A DNA stretch of 32,773 bases from Roseateles chitinivorans (GCF_002761755.1 NZ_PEOG01000067.1:1-32773); one strand, 5' to 3'. Shown: positions 7,564 to 15,620, counted from the first letter of the stretch. Translations and numbers: made by a program. Notes: generated by a model from the sequence alone, not told the origin.

Positions 7564-8510
7564 GACCGCGCCTCCACGGCGCGCACGCGCCGCATGATCT
7601 GGCTCACGCTGAAGGCCAACAGGCCGCAGGCGACCAAGCCGATCAGGAGCAGGCCGCCGAGGTCGCCCTTGGCGTCGTAGACCAGCCGGGCCAGCCCCGC
7701 CACCAGCAGCGTGTCCACGGCGAGCGCCAGCGCGCTGAGCGCATAGACCTCGGCGCGCCGCCAGGCCAGCACCAGCCCGATGCCCATCACGCCCAGGCCG
7801 AGGAAGTACTGCGGCGCCACATGCCGCGCGAACAGTCCGCCCAGCGCGGTCGCCGAGACCGCGATCACCGATGCCAGCACCGCCAGCCGCCAGGCCCAGG
7901 GCTGGGACGCCGCCGAAGGGCGCAGCGCCAGCCCCGCGCACAGCACGCCGTAGGCGACGAAGCCGAGCGCATGCACCGGCACCGTGGACCCGTCGAAACG
8001 CCACCCATGCCCGCCGAAGGTTTCCATCCAGAGCCCGATCCCGGTGGCGACGACCAGCGCCCAGGGCGTCCACACCAGGTCGGAGCGCGCGGCCCAGGCG
8101 ATCGGGAGTCCGAGCGCGGCCCACAGCGCGAACAGCTGGTAGGTGTCCGCGCCGGTCTGGTAGGTCTGGCCAAAGTAGGCCAGCAGGCCGCCCAGCGTCA
8201 GGAAGGCCACCAGCGCCAGCGGTGCCCGCCAGGCCGCCAGCAGCGCCGCGGCGATGAGGCTGACGGTAGTCACCGCCTCGAGCAGGCCGAAGCGCATCGC
8301 ACGGCCGAAGTCGTCCCAGTTCGCCGCCACCCACAGGATCAGCCCGAAGCCGATCAACCCCGCCGCCAGCGCGCCGGCGCCCAGGCGCAGCGGCGTCCAG
8401 GGATCGCGTGGCGGATCATCGAGGCCGCTGAGCGCCCGCAAGCGGCGTGCGCTGCTCGCATCCAGGCCCTGACGGGCCGTCCATTGGTACAACTGCTCGT
8501 GCAGACTCAC
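7560..8510 (-). CDS. DUF2157 membrane protein
   Basis: This 316-residue polytopic protein has a short soluble N-terminus (about 50 residues, resembling the start of DUF2157 proteins) and then eight or more hydrophobic segments. The motifs A-A-N-W-D-D-F and F-G-Q-T-Y-Q-T-G-A-D are characteristic of the DUF2157 family. The start is GTG at 8510-8508, supported by GGAGGA a few bases upstream; no better ATG exists. It leads a two-gene leftward operon with the DUF4401-GDYXXLXY fusion through an ATGA overlap, and diverges from the dienelactone hydrolase across about 100 bases. Its function is not established. Confidence 0.88.
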   Translation of the reverse strand: MSLHEQLYQWTARQGLDASSARRLRALSGLDDPPRDPWTPLRLGAGALAAGLIGFGLILWVAANWDDFGRAMRFGLLEAVTTVSLIAAALLAAWRAPLALVAFLTLGGLLAYFGQTYQTGADTYQLFALWAALGLPIAWAARSDLVWTPWALVVATGIGLWMETFGGHGWRFDGSTVPVHALGFVAYGVLCAGLALRPSAASQPWAWRLAVLASVIAVSATALGGLFARHVAPQYFLGLGVMGIGLVLAWRRAEVYALSALALAVDTLLVAGLARLVYDAKGDLGGLLLIGLVACGLLAFSVSQIMRRVRAVEARS

Positions 8511-8614
8511 AGGGTCCTCCCTCAGGATGCGACCGCCCGCGGGGGCCGCTCGTGGTGTTCTTCGAGGGAGTCGATTCTTCCTTCCATCCTCCGTTCTCGC
8601 ACTGGGAGTTCCAC

Positions 8615-9286
8615 ATGGGACAGATGATCGAATTCGACCGCCCCGACGGCGGAAGCACCGCCGGCTATCTGGCCAGCGCCGGCGACGGCGCGCCGGGCAT
8701 GATCCTCATCCAGGAGTGGTGGGGGCTCAAGCCCCACATCAAGGACATCGCCGAGCGCCTGGCCTCCGCCGGCATCACGACGCTCGCGCCCGACCTCTAC
8801 CGGGGCCGCCTCGCCGCGGACGCCGACGAGGCCAGCCACATGATGAACGGCCTGGACTTCGCCGACGCCACGACGCAGGACCTGCAGGGCGCGCTGGACC
8901 ATTTGCGCGAGCACCTGGGTTGCGGCAAGGTCGGCGTGATGGGCTACTGCATGGGCGGCGCCCTGACGATCGCGGCCGGCGTGCATGTCAAGGACCTGCA
9001 GGCGGCCGTCTGCTTCTACGGCATCCCGCCGGCCGAGTTCGCCGATCCCGCCCGGATCGAGCCGCCCTTGCTCGGCCACTTCGCCACCCGCGACGACTGG
9101 TGCACGCCGGAGAAGGTCGACGCGCTCGAGACGCGCATGCGGGCCGCCGGCAAGCAGCCCGTCATCCATCGCTATGTCGCCGACCATGCGTTCTTCAACA
9201 AGACGCGGCCGGAGGTCTACGACGAGGCGGCGGCCGAACTGGCCTGGTCGCGCACCCTGGACTTCCTGAAGCAGCACCTGGCCTGA
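8615..9286 (+). CDS. Dienelactone hydrolase family protein
   Basis: This 223-residue alpha/beta hydrolase matches the dienelactone hydrolase family. The nucleophile is Cys112 in G-Y-C-M-G-G. Glu34 in Q-E-W-W-G, the Asp160/Asp161 pair in T-R-D-D-W and His191 in A-D-H-A-F-F match the catalytic positions of Pseudomonas carboxymethylenebutenolidase (Glu36, Cys123, Asp171, His202). The protein is cytosolic with no signal peptide. The ATG is preceded by GGGAG at 8604-8608. The frame extends upstream, but only this start gives the family's normal N-terminus. No other aromatic-degradation genes are nearby, so the real substrate may be another lactone or ester. Confidence 0.93.
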   Translation: MGQMIEFDRPDGGSTAGYLASAGDGAPGMILIQEWWGLKPHIKDIAERLASAGITTLAPDLYRGRLAADADEASHMMNGLDFADATTQDLQGALDHLREHLGCGKVGVMGYCMGGALTIAAGVHVKDLQAAVCFYGIPPAEFADPARIEPPLLGHFATRDDWCTPEKVDALETRMRAAGKQPVIHRYVADHAFFNKTRPEVYDEAAAELAWSRTLDFLKQHLA

Positions 9287-9298
9287 CCCGTCCTGGCC

Positions 9299-9319
9299 CG
9301 CGAGGGCCCGCCCCTCGCG
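9299..9319 (+). terminator. Intercistronic hairpin after the dienelactone hydrolase gene
   Basis: A perfect eight-base inverted repeat (CGCGAGGG / CCCTCGCG) with a five-base loop starts 12 bases after the stop codon. No T-tract follows, so it is not a clear intrinsic terminator. It could stabilise the upstream mRNA end or reduce readthrough into the peptidase gene. Confidence 0.4.
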
Positions 9320-9351
9320 TTCGCCTGCCCACCCACTCCTCCTCATCGCCC

Positions 9352-10842
9352 ATGAGCCGTCCTCTTCGCCTGGTCCCTCTCACGGCCGCTGCCAGCGCCC
9401 TGATCGCCGCGTCCGCCTTTGCCCAGACCACGCCGGCGTCCGGGCCGACGACGGCCACGGCGCGCGCCGTCTCCGAGACCGCACCGCCACCGCTCGATCC
9501 GCGCGTCGCGCCGATGCTCGCGGACATCTCGGCCGAGCGCATCGAGCAGACGATCCGCAAGCTCGCCGGCTTCGGCACGCGCCACACGGCGTCGGACACC
9601 GCCAGCGACACGCGCGGCATCGGCGCGGCGCGACGCTGGATCGAGCGCCAGCTCAAGGACTGCAGCGCCAGGACCGGCGGTCGGCTGCAGGTCACGATGG
9701 ATGCCTTCATCGAGCCCGCCGGCAACCGGCTGGCGTCGCCTACCGAGCTCGTCAACGTCGTGGCCACGCTGCCCGGCGCGTCGGCCGGCACGCCGCGCGA
9801 GCGGGTGCTGGTCGTCAGCGGCCATTACGACTCGCGCAACAGCGACGTCATGGATGCCCAGGGCGAGGCCCCGGGTGCGAACGACGACGCCTCCGGCACC
9901 GCGGCCGTCATGGAGATGGCCTGCGCGGCGGCGAAGCAGCGTTTCGACGCGACCCTGGTGTTCATGGCGGTGCCTGGCGAGGAGCAGGGGCTGCTGGGCG
10001 CGCGGCACTGGGCGCGGCGGGCCCGGGCACAGGGCCTGAACGTCGAGGGCATGATCACCAACGACATCATCGGCAGCTCGCGCGGCGACAAGGGCGAACA
10101 CGATCCCAAGCGGCTGCGCCTGTTCGCGGACGGCTTCGACCCCTTGCTGCGCCTGCTGGTGAACGCGAATGCCAACAGCCCGGCCAACGAGGACGAGGTC
10201 AAGACCAACGCGGCGATCCGCGAGCAACTGCAGCCGCTGGCGATGGCCGGCGGCGGCGAGGACCTGCCGACGCAGCAGTTCGGCCGCCACCTCAAGGCGG
10301 AGGGCGAGCGCTACCTGCCCGGCTTCCGCATCGACCTGATCCAGCGCCGCGACCGCTATCTGCGCGGCGGCGACCACCTGCCCTTCCTCGAGCGCGGCTA
10401 CGCGGCGGTCCGTTTCTCCGAGCCCTTCGAGGACTTCCGCCACCAGCACCAGAACCTGCGCACCGAGCAAGGGGTGGTCTACGGCGACCTGCCGGAGTTC
10501 GTCGACTTCGCCTACGTCGCCGACGTGGCGCGGATCAACCTCGCGGGCCTGGCGACGCTGGCCTGGGCGCCCGCCCCGGTGAAGGGCGCGCGCATCGACG
10601 CGCGGGAACTGACCAACGACACGACGCTGCTGTGGACGGCCAGCACCGATCCGGAGCTGGCGGGTTACCGCGTCGTCTGGCGCCGCAGCGAGTCGCAGGC
10701 CTGGGAGGGCGCGAAGGACGTCGGCAAGGTCACGACGGTGACGCTGCCGCTGTCCAAGGACAACCTGATCTTCGGCGTGCAGGCGGTGTCCAGGTCCGGC
10801 CACGCGAGCCTGGCGAGCTATCCGCTGCCGCTGGCGCGGTGA
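9352..10842 (+). CDS. Secreted M28 family zinc peptidase
   Basis: This 496-residue protein is an aminopeptidase-type, two-zinc M28 enzyme exported to the periplasm or outside. A Sec signal peptide ends at A-F-A|Q (residue 24). The metal-site residues are in order: His158 in S-G-H-Y-D-S-R, Asp178 in G-A-N-D-D-A-S-G, Glu210-Glu211 in P-G-E-E-Q-G, Asp238 in T-N-D-I-I-G and His342 in G-G-D-H-L-P-F. A C-terminal extension (about 405-496) has the beta pattern of a fibronectin type III-like domain (W-T-A-S-T-D-P-E-L-A-G-Y-R-V-V-W-R). It runs in the same direction as the dienelactone hydrolase but is separated from it by a hairpin. The exact peptide preference is unknown. Confidence 0.92.
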   Translation: MSRPLRLVPLTAAASALIAASAFAQTTPASGPTTATARAVSETAPPPLDPRVAPMLADISAERIEQTIRKLAGFGTRHTASDTASDTRGIGAARRWIERQLKDCSARTGGRLQVTMDAFIEPAGNRLASPTELVNVVATLPGASAGTPRERVLVVSGHYDSRNSDVMDAQGEAPGANDDASGTAAVMEMACAAAKQRFDATLVFMAVPGEEQGLLGARHWARRARAQGLNVEGMITNDIIGSSRGDKGEHDPKRLRLFADGFDPLLRLLVNANANSPANEDEVKTNAAIREQLQPLAMAGGGEDLPTQQFGRHLKAEGERYLPGFRIDLIQRRDRYLRGGDHLPFLERGYAAVRFSEPFEDFRHQHQNLRTEQGVVYGDLPEFVDFAYVADVARINLAGLATLAWAPAPVKGARIDARELTNDTTLLWTASTDPELAGYRVVWRRSESQAWEGAKDVGKVTTVTLPLSKDNLIFGVQAVSRSGHASLASYPLPLAR

Positions 10843-10858
10843 GCGCTCGGAAAGGGCC

Positions 10859-11419
10859 TCAGTCGTCGGCCTCAATCGGTCGAGTCGCACGCGCCGCCTC
10901 CGACCAGCGCCTGATCGTGGCGCGAAGCCGTCGTTCCCCCTTGTCGCCAAGGCCCATGCGCCCAGTGAGCAACAGCGCGTCTTCCGACCGAAGATAGCCC
11001 TGCGCCAGCAGCGCCAGGCAGAACTCGCGGTCCTTGTCGCGCGCCGCGACCGCCTTGGCGAGAAAAAGGTCCACCACGCCCAGGCAGTAACCGACCCGAT
11101 CATTGGTGTTGCCGTTCTGCACCCGGCGCACGCGTGTCATCCAGTCATCGGGAAGCACCGCGGTATCCGGGCCGACGCCCTGGGCGTAGTAGCCATAGGT
11201 GTCATGAAAGCGGGAGCCTTCACCGATCGCTCCATCGATCCGGTCGGCCAGCTGGGGCGCGTGCAGCGGATAAATGTCGGCCTCCATGGAGACGATGAAC
11301 ACCTCGTCGGGGTGGGGCTCGGTGCCGAGGATGGACTGGCTGCCCAGGATCACGAATTCGTATTGGTCCGTGATGTCGCCGCTGGCGCGGATGATGTGTT
11401 CGAGTTCCTGGCGCTTCAA
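10859..11419 (-). CDS. DUF6036-like nucleotidyltransferase-fold protein
   Basis: This 186-residue protein resembles the DUF6036 nucleotidyltransferase-like family. It opens K-R-Q-E-L-E-H-I-I-R-A-S. The segment V-I-L-G-S-Q-S-I-L-G corresponds to the nucleotidyltransferase core, followed by S-M-E-A-D-I-Y-P, then F-H-D-T-Y-G-Y-Y-A-Q-G-V-G and D-L-F-L-A-K-A-V-A-A-R-D-K-D-R-E-F. The start is taken as TTG 11419-11417 because it overlaps the upstream stop as TTGA, the usual arrangement for coupled genes, and gives the family's normal N-terminus. The family is distantly like AbiEii toxins, so a toxin-antitoxin or defence role with the adjacent XRE regulator is plausible but inferred. Confidence 0.75.
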   Translation of the reverse strand: MKRQELEHIIRASGDITDQYEFVILGSQSILGTEPHPDEVFIVSMEADIYPLHAPQLADRIDGAIGEGSRFHDTYGYYAQGVGPDTAVLPDDWMTRVRRVQNGNTNDRVGYCLGVVDLFLAKAVAARDKDREFCLALLAQGYLRSEDALLLTGRMGLGDKGERRLRATIRRWSEAARATRPIEADD

Positions 11420-12111
11420 GGTGTCTGTCCTGGCCCGTCCGGCGGGGTGCCGGTATCCGGGCCAAGCATGACGCCTGTCTTCAGTTGCTTCACCTGCCTC
11501 AAGATGTGTTGTCGCACCTCGTCCGGCAAGATCGTGACCAGCGGAGAGGCTTGTCGCAACTGCTGAGCTCGCCGCGTGGCGCCAAGCACTTTGCGCCAGG
11601 CCCTGGCGTGCAGGATGTCCTGCCATTCCCGCCAGAGCACCGCGGAGCGGGCGTCGCCCGCCGCGAGCCAACGCTCCAGCGTCTCCTGCGCGCGCTGGAC
11701 GAGGGATGGATCCGCCTTGACGCGCCGCACGGCTTCCTCATGCAACGCAAGGCTCTGAAGGTCCTGCAGTCGATGCTTCGTTTCGCCGGCCGAGACAAGC
11801 ACACGCACCAACGGCGCGTCCCGGCGAGACCTCGCAGCGGCAGAGTCCGCAGGTGGCGGCTGCAAGGAATCGCCGGCCAGCAAGGCGAGTTCGCCGCTCA
11901 CACCCAGGACCGCCATCACGCGCAGATAGCTGCCCATGGAAGGCGCGGGATCCCCGGATTCCACCGCTCTCAAGGTGTTCCGAGTGATGCCGACCTGGGC
12001 GGCCATCTCCACCGTCCCCAGCCCCTGGGCCTTGCGCAGGCGCCGCAACCGTTCGCCCAGTTGGAGGAGCAACTGGCGGTCCAGGATGGAAAGGGGGCTG
12101 ACCTTGCTCAT
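11416..12111 (-). CDS. XRE family regulator paired with the DUF6036 gene
   Basis: This 231-residue protein has an N-terminal Cro/C1 helix-turn-helix (about residues 12-70: L-G-E-R-L-R-R-L-R-K-A-Q-G, then V-G-I-T-R-N-T-L-R-A-V-E-S-G). A charged helical C-terminal region of unknown fold follows. The ATG at 12111-12109 gives a normal XRE N-terminus; the longer frame would need a TTG start. TATGAT lies exactly six bases before the ATG, and no Shine-Dalgarno sequence is present, so the transcript may be leaderless. The stop overlaps the downstream start (TTGA). The unusually long C-terminal region might contact the partner protein, as in antitoxins (inference). Confidence 0.8.
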   Translation of the reverse strand: MSKVSPLSILDRQLLLQLGERLRRLRKAQGLGTVEMAAQVGITRNTLRAVESGDPAPSMGSYLRVMAVLGVSGELALLAGDSLQPPPADSAAARSRRDAPLVRVLVSAGETKHRLQDLQSLALHEEAVRRVKADPSLVQRAQETLERWLAAGDARSAVLWREWQDILHARAWRKVLGATRRAQQLRQASPLVTILPDEVRQHILRQVKQLKTGVMLGPDTGTPPDGPGQTP

Positions 12112-12163
12112 TTGGTCATCATATTCACCAAATGACCGAAAAATGGAGCTTCTGATGACCAAA
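12108..12163 (-). promoter_or_regulatory. Promoter/operator of the XRE-DUF6036 module
   Basis: Two interleaved inverted repeats cover the start of the XRE gene. TCATTTGGT (12108-12116) pairs with ACCAAATGA (12127-12135) over ten bases. TTTGGTCATC (12111-12120) pairs with GATGACCAAA (12154-12163). A -10-like TATGAT (complement of 12118-12123) lies between the arms of the first repeat. A repressor bound here would block the promoter and the start codon, consistent with autoregulation by the XRE protein (inference). Confidence 0.6.
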
Positions 12164-12202
12164 GCAGCCGCGCTTCACCGTCGGCGCGAACGGCGCTCGC
12201 CG

Positions 12203-12874
12203 CTACTTCAACACGCCCTTCCCCAACCACTGCGCCCAGATCTTCATCGTGACCCGCTGGTCGGACAGTCCGGGGTACTCGACCATGGTCTTGCGCAGCG
12301 CCGTCTCGTCGGTGCCGCGCATGAAGACGACTTCCCCGATCGGGCCGTCCTCCAGCGAGTACCAGGCGCCGATGACGCCTTCGTCGAGCGCGCGCTTGAG
12401 GAACACCGGCACCGCCTCCCGGTCCTTCTCCTCCGCGCGGCTGAAGAGCACGATGCGGTGCTCCTCGATGCCGTTCGGGTCGATGCCGGTGTGGTTCAGC
12501 GCCTGGTGGACGGTCGCCGGCTGCGCGTTGACCGTCATGTAGCCCTCGCGGACGTACTCGTCGGACTGGAAGTAGCTCATCAGCACTTGCCGGTTGGGCG
12601 CCTGAACCACGACGATGCCGCGCTTGACCCGCGCCGGGTCGCGCATCGGGCCGGCCGCGAACAGCTTGCCGTCGGCAAAAAGCCGTTTGAAGTTCTCCAG
12701 GTGCCCGGCCTGCATCGCCGCCACGGCCGCCTTGTCTTCCGGCACCGGCCGGCCGGTCTCGAGAAAGATGAACCACTGCTGCTCGGCCGCCAGCGTCTGC
12801 GCCTGGCCTCGCGATGGCAGCGCCATCACCACCGGCATCGCGGTCGCCGCGGCGATCAGGGAACGTCGTTGCAT
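12203..12874 (-). CDS. Exported YciI-like protein
   Basis: This 223-residue protein begins with a Sec-type signal (M-Q-R-R-S-L-I-A-A-A-T, hydrophobic core, likely cleavage near Q-A-Q). The first mature part resembles a YCII domain: F-I-F-L-E-T, then A-G-H-L-E-N-F-K-R-L-F-A-D-G-K-L-F-A-A-G-P, with the His typical of the family's putative active site. The second half (from about residue 138, H-R-I-V-L-F-S-R) may be a second ferredoxin-like unit. Usual YciI proteins are about 100 residues and cytosolic, so size and export are both atypical. A strong AAGGAG Shine-Dalgarno sequence precedes the ATG. The function is unknown. Confidence 0.75.
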   Translation of the reverse strand: MQRRSLIAAATAMPVVMALPSRGQAQTLAAEQQWFIFLETGRPVPEDKAAVAAMQAGHLENFKRLFADGKLFAAGPMRDPARVKRGIVVVQAPNRQVLMSYFQSDEYVREGYMTVNAQPATVHQALNHTGIDPNGIEEHRIVLFSRAEEKDREAVPVFLKRALDEGVIGAWYSLEDGPIGEVVFMRGTDETALRKTMVEYPGLSDQRVTMKIWAQWLGKGVLK

Positions 12875-12931
12875 CGGAGTCTCCTTGTCGTCGGCCGGCG
12901 ATCGACGGGTCGCCAGCGTCGGCGGAAGACT

Positions 12932-13378
12932 CTACTCCCGACCGCCGCCCGAAGCGCCCAGCACCTGCAACGACCGCAGCATCAGCCGGCCGCTGGCCAC
13001 GTTGGTGGCGCAGGCAACGTCGTGCACGTCGCAGGCGCGGACCAGCGCGTTGATGTCGGGTTCATGCGGTTGCGGCGTCATCGGGTCGCGCAGGAACACG
13101 ACCGCGTCGATCTGCCCCACCGCCAGCCGTGCGCCGATCTGCAGGTCGCCGCCGTGAGGACCGGACAGCATGCGCTCGACCGCCAGCCCCACCTCGGCCG
13201 TCAGGCGCAAACCCGTGGTGCCGGTCGCGATCAACTCGCAGCCGCCGAGGAAGTCGGCGAACTCGGTGGCGAGCATCACCATCTCGTCCTTCTTGCCGTC
13301 GTGGGCGATGAGGGCGATGCGCAGGCGCGCGGGCGCGGCGCTGTCGGCCGGCAGGTCGAGGGGGGTCGGTGCGGTCAT
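12932..13378 (-). CDS. mgsA: Methylglyoxal synthase
   Basis: This 148-residue enzyme converts dihydroxyacetone phosphate to methylglyoxal and phosphate, a bypass that relieves sugar-phosphate stress. Family motifs are in order: I-A-L-I-A-H-D-G-K-K-D-E-M, T-G-T-T-G, M-L-S-G-P-H-G-G-D-L-Q-I-G (the Asp of G-G-D is the catalytic base, Asp71 in E. coli), F-L-R-D-P-M-T-P-Q-P-H-E-P-D-I-N-A-L and A-T-N-V-A-S-G. The length is close to E. coli MgsA (152). It lies between the exported YciI-like gene and the chitinase gene on the same strand, with gaps of 57 and 34 bases, so joint transcription is possible. Confidence 0.95.
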   Translation of the reverse strand: MTAPTPLDLPADSAAPARLRIALIAHDGKKDEMVMLATEFADFLGGCELIATGTTGLRLTAEVGLAVERMLSGPHGGDLQIGARLAVGQIDAVVFLRDPMTPQPHEPDINALVRACDVHDVACATNVASGRLMLRSLQVLGASGGGRE

Positions 13379-13412
13379 GGCGCGATCGTAGGCCCGGCAT
13401 GCCGGCCGCGAG

Positions 13413-14750
13413 TTACCGACGCGGTTCTTTCTGCACCGAAGCCGCGCCGCTGGCGAGCGGCAGGTTGCCGACGCCGCGGTTCATCGCATTGAGCAGGTCG
13501 CCGTTGTCCTGGCTCAGTTCCCAGGCGAAGACGCCCGCCAAGCCGAGCTCCCGAGCGAAGCGGCCCTTGGCCAGCACCGCCCGCGGATCGTCGTAGCCCA
13601 TCCACAGCTTCAGCTTCGGGTGGTACAGCGACCACGACTGCGTCACCGGATCCCAGGTGGACTGGTAGCCCGCACGGCCGTTGCCCTTCGCGTCGAGGAG
13701 GCGTCCGGCGATCTCGCGATAACCCTGCGCGCCTTCCGCGCCCGGATAGGCGCCGGCCTTGGCCGCGCCGGCCCGCGTCTCGCCGACACCGGTAAAGCCG
13801 CGGCCGTACATCGCCACGCCGGCCACCAGCTTCGCGCGAGGCACGCCCGCCGTCTCCAGGTTGCGCACCGCGCGCTCCAGGCTGTCGTCCGCCGAGGGCG
13901 AGGAAGCCCTGAGCGCGGTGTGATGACCGGCCACCGGCGACCACATGCCGTAGAAGTCGTAGCTCATCATGAAGACGAGATCGAGCGGCTTCGCGGCGTC
14001 CTTGAAATTGATCTTGCCGACGATCGAATCCATCGGATTGACCGCCGTGGTCAGCAGGTAGGGACGGCCGGTTTCGGCGGTCAGCGCGTCCAGCGCCCGG
14101 CGAAGGTCGGCCATCAGCTCGGCATAGGACTGGCCGTCGCGCGGGCTGCCGAGCTGCACACCGTTGGCCGCCCCGTTGTTGCCCGGGTGCTCCCAGTCGA
14201 TGTCGATCCCGTCGAAGGACGGATGCTCACGCAGGAAGCGCTGCGCCGAGGCCGCGAACACCGCGCGCCGGGCCGGATCGCCGGCAAGGTGGAAGATCGG
14301 ATCCGACCCGCCCCAGCCGCCGATCGACGCGACGATCTTCAGATGCGGCGCACGCTGCTTGTAGCGCTGGAACGCGGCATCGAAGCGCGCATCGACCGGC
14401 CCGGTGCCGATCTCGAAGTCCTGCTTGCCCACGCACTTGGCGGCGTCCTTCTCCAGTTGGCCGGGACCGCACAGGCGCAGGAAGGCGTAAAGCACATGGG
14501 TGAGGTTCTGCGGCGGCACGCGCTCGATCAGCTCGACCGGCTCCCAGTTCGGGACATAGACCCCGACCACCTTGTTGCCGGTGCGTTCGAACTCGACCGG
14601 CTTGCCGCCGAAAAGCGGATAACCGGGCGCTTCGGTCGGCGCGGCAGGTGCCGGCGTCGCGGCGATGGCGGCGGAGGCGGCGATGGCCCCCAGCGAAGCC
14701 AGCGCAGCGGTCAACGGGGTCGGAAGATGAGACAGGACTCGAGCGGGCAT
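13413..14750 (-). CDS. Secreted GH18 chitinase
   Basis: This 445-residue glycoside hydrolase family 18 enzyme is predicted to hydrolyse beta-1,4 links of chitin by substrate-assisted catalysis. An N-terminal signal peptide ends near A-I-A-A (about residue 31). The S-I-G-G-W-G-G motif is at 142-148. The catalytic DxxDxDxE motif is D180-G-I-D-I-D-W-E187, with Glu187 as acid/base. M-M-S-Y-D-F-Y-G (261-268) supplies the Tyr-Asp of the barrel. No chitin-binding or fibronectin domain is attached, so this is a single-domain chitinase, likely acting on soluble or small chitin substrates (inference). The ATG follows a GGAG Shine-Dalgarno sequence; the in-frame TTG at 14762 is rejected. Confidence 0.94.
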   Translation of the reverse strand: MPARVLSHLPTPLTAALASLGAIAASAAIAATPAPAAPTEAPGYPLFGGKPVEFERTGNKVVGVYVPNWEPVELIERVPPQNLTHVLYAFLRLCGPGQLEKDAAKCVGKQDFEIGTGPVDARFDAAFQRYKQRAPHLKIVASIGGWGGSDPIFHLAGDPARRAVFAASAQRFLREHPSFDGIDIDWEHPGNNGAANGVQLGSPRDGQSYAELMADLRRALDALTAETGRPYLLTTAVNPMDSIVGKINFKDAAKPLDLVFMMSYDFYGMWSPVAGHHTALRASSPSADDSLERAVRNLETAGVPRAKLVAGVAMYGRGFTGVGETRAGAAKAGAYPGAEGAQGYREIAGRLLDAKGNGRAGYQSTWDPVTQSWSLYHPKLKLWMGYDDPRAVLAKGRFARELGLAGVFAWELSQDNGDLLNAMNRGVGNLPLASGAASVQKEPRR

Positions 14751-14864
14751 GCAGGTCTCCAAAGGACACCGGAGCTTAGCCGATCGATCGACAAACTAAC
14801 ACCAGTCAAATACCAATCAGCAGGATCGGCGCTCTCGACGAGACCTTTATGGAGCCACTTCCGC

Positions 14865-15569
14865 TCAGGGTGCGATGTCCACCCGCAACTGGAGTTCCCG
14901 GAGCTTCTGGACCTCCGCGTCGCGGGTGCTGTAGACATTGCGGCTGGCGCTCGAGGTCACGCTGCCGGTGCGGGCGATCGTCACCCAGATGCCCAGCGGC
15001 GCCTGCACGGTGCTGAGCACGTCGGTGCTGGGCCGCTGCTGGGCTTCCGGCAGCGCGGTCCCGTAGGCGCCGCCGGAGGGCAGCTGCGCCTGGTCCGAGG
15101 CCCGCACCTCGACGTTCACCGGACTGCGACCGCCCGGCCAGCTGGGCCGCACGACGATGCCACGCACCCGCTCGGCCAGGCCCTGGCGCGGCACGACGAC
15201 CACGCGATCGCGCTCGCCCTGCTGGCGGTCCAGCGCGACGTCGACCCACTGGATCGGTGTCGATTCGGTCATCGTGAACGAGGCCTGCGCGCCGTTGAGC
15301 ACCAGCAGCCGCGGGAAGAGTTGCTGGCGCTGCTCGCGGTTCTCGGTGGAGAGCGTCACGCCGCCGCGCGCCGAAACGCTGCCGCCGGTGCTCACGACGG
15401 TGCTGCCGTCACGCAGGCCGGCGACGGTGGCGCCGCTGAGCTCGGACTCGACCCAGCGCAGCTCGACCTGCAGGTTCTGCTTCGGCCCCTGCGCGCGGGC
15501 GGGCGCCATCGCGGCGGCGCTGGCGCCGAGCAGCGCGGCGAGAAGGACGAGGCGGCGTGTCGGGTTCAT
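14865..15569 (-). CDS. Exported protein of unknown function
   Basis: I do not recognise a named family. The 234-residue product has a clear Sec signal peptide (M-N-P-T-R-R-L, hydrophobic core, cleavage near A-R-A|Q). The mature part is Val/Ser/Thr-rich and beta-strand-like. L-Q-V-E-L-R-W-V-E-S-E followed later by L-V-L-N-G-A-Q-A-S-F-T-M-T-E-S-T-P is faintly like the repeat pattern of secretins. It lacks the secretin C-terminal pore signature and is far too short for one. It lies between the chitinase and matrixin-like genes on the same strand. A periplasmic or outer-membrane-associated protein is the most that can be said. Confidence 0.7.
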   Translation of the reverse strand: MNPTRRLVLLAALLGASAAAMAPARAQGPKQNLQVELRWVESELSGATVAGLRDGSTVVSTGGSVSARGGVTLSTENREQRQQLFPRLLVLNGAQASFTMTESTPIQWVDVALDRQQGERDRVVVVPRQGLAERVRGIVVRPSWPGGRSPVNVEVRASDQAQLPSGGAYGTALPEAQQRPSTDVLSTVQAPLGIWVTIARTGSVTSSASRNVYSTRDAEVQKLRELQLRVDIAP

Positions 15570-15620
15570 CGCGGCAGCATACGCCGGCGAAGTGGCGGTG
15601 CACCTCCGGTCGACGCGGAC

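Noticed and set aside
5815..7680. A 621-codon plus-strand frame rich in Gln, Arg and His
   Set aside because: It is opposite the DUF4401-GDYXXLXY gene and has the usual low-complexity shadow composition.
13394..13405. Palindrome CCGGCATGCCGG between the mgsA and chitinase genes
   Set aside because: It has no room for a hairpin loop and no T-tract. Short GC palindromes are expected at this base composition.
14808..14817. AATACCAATC shared between the chitinase and hipBA upstream regions
   Set aside because: Only ten bases match, in one copy each, with no shared position relative to promoters. It is most likely chance.
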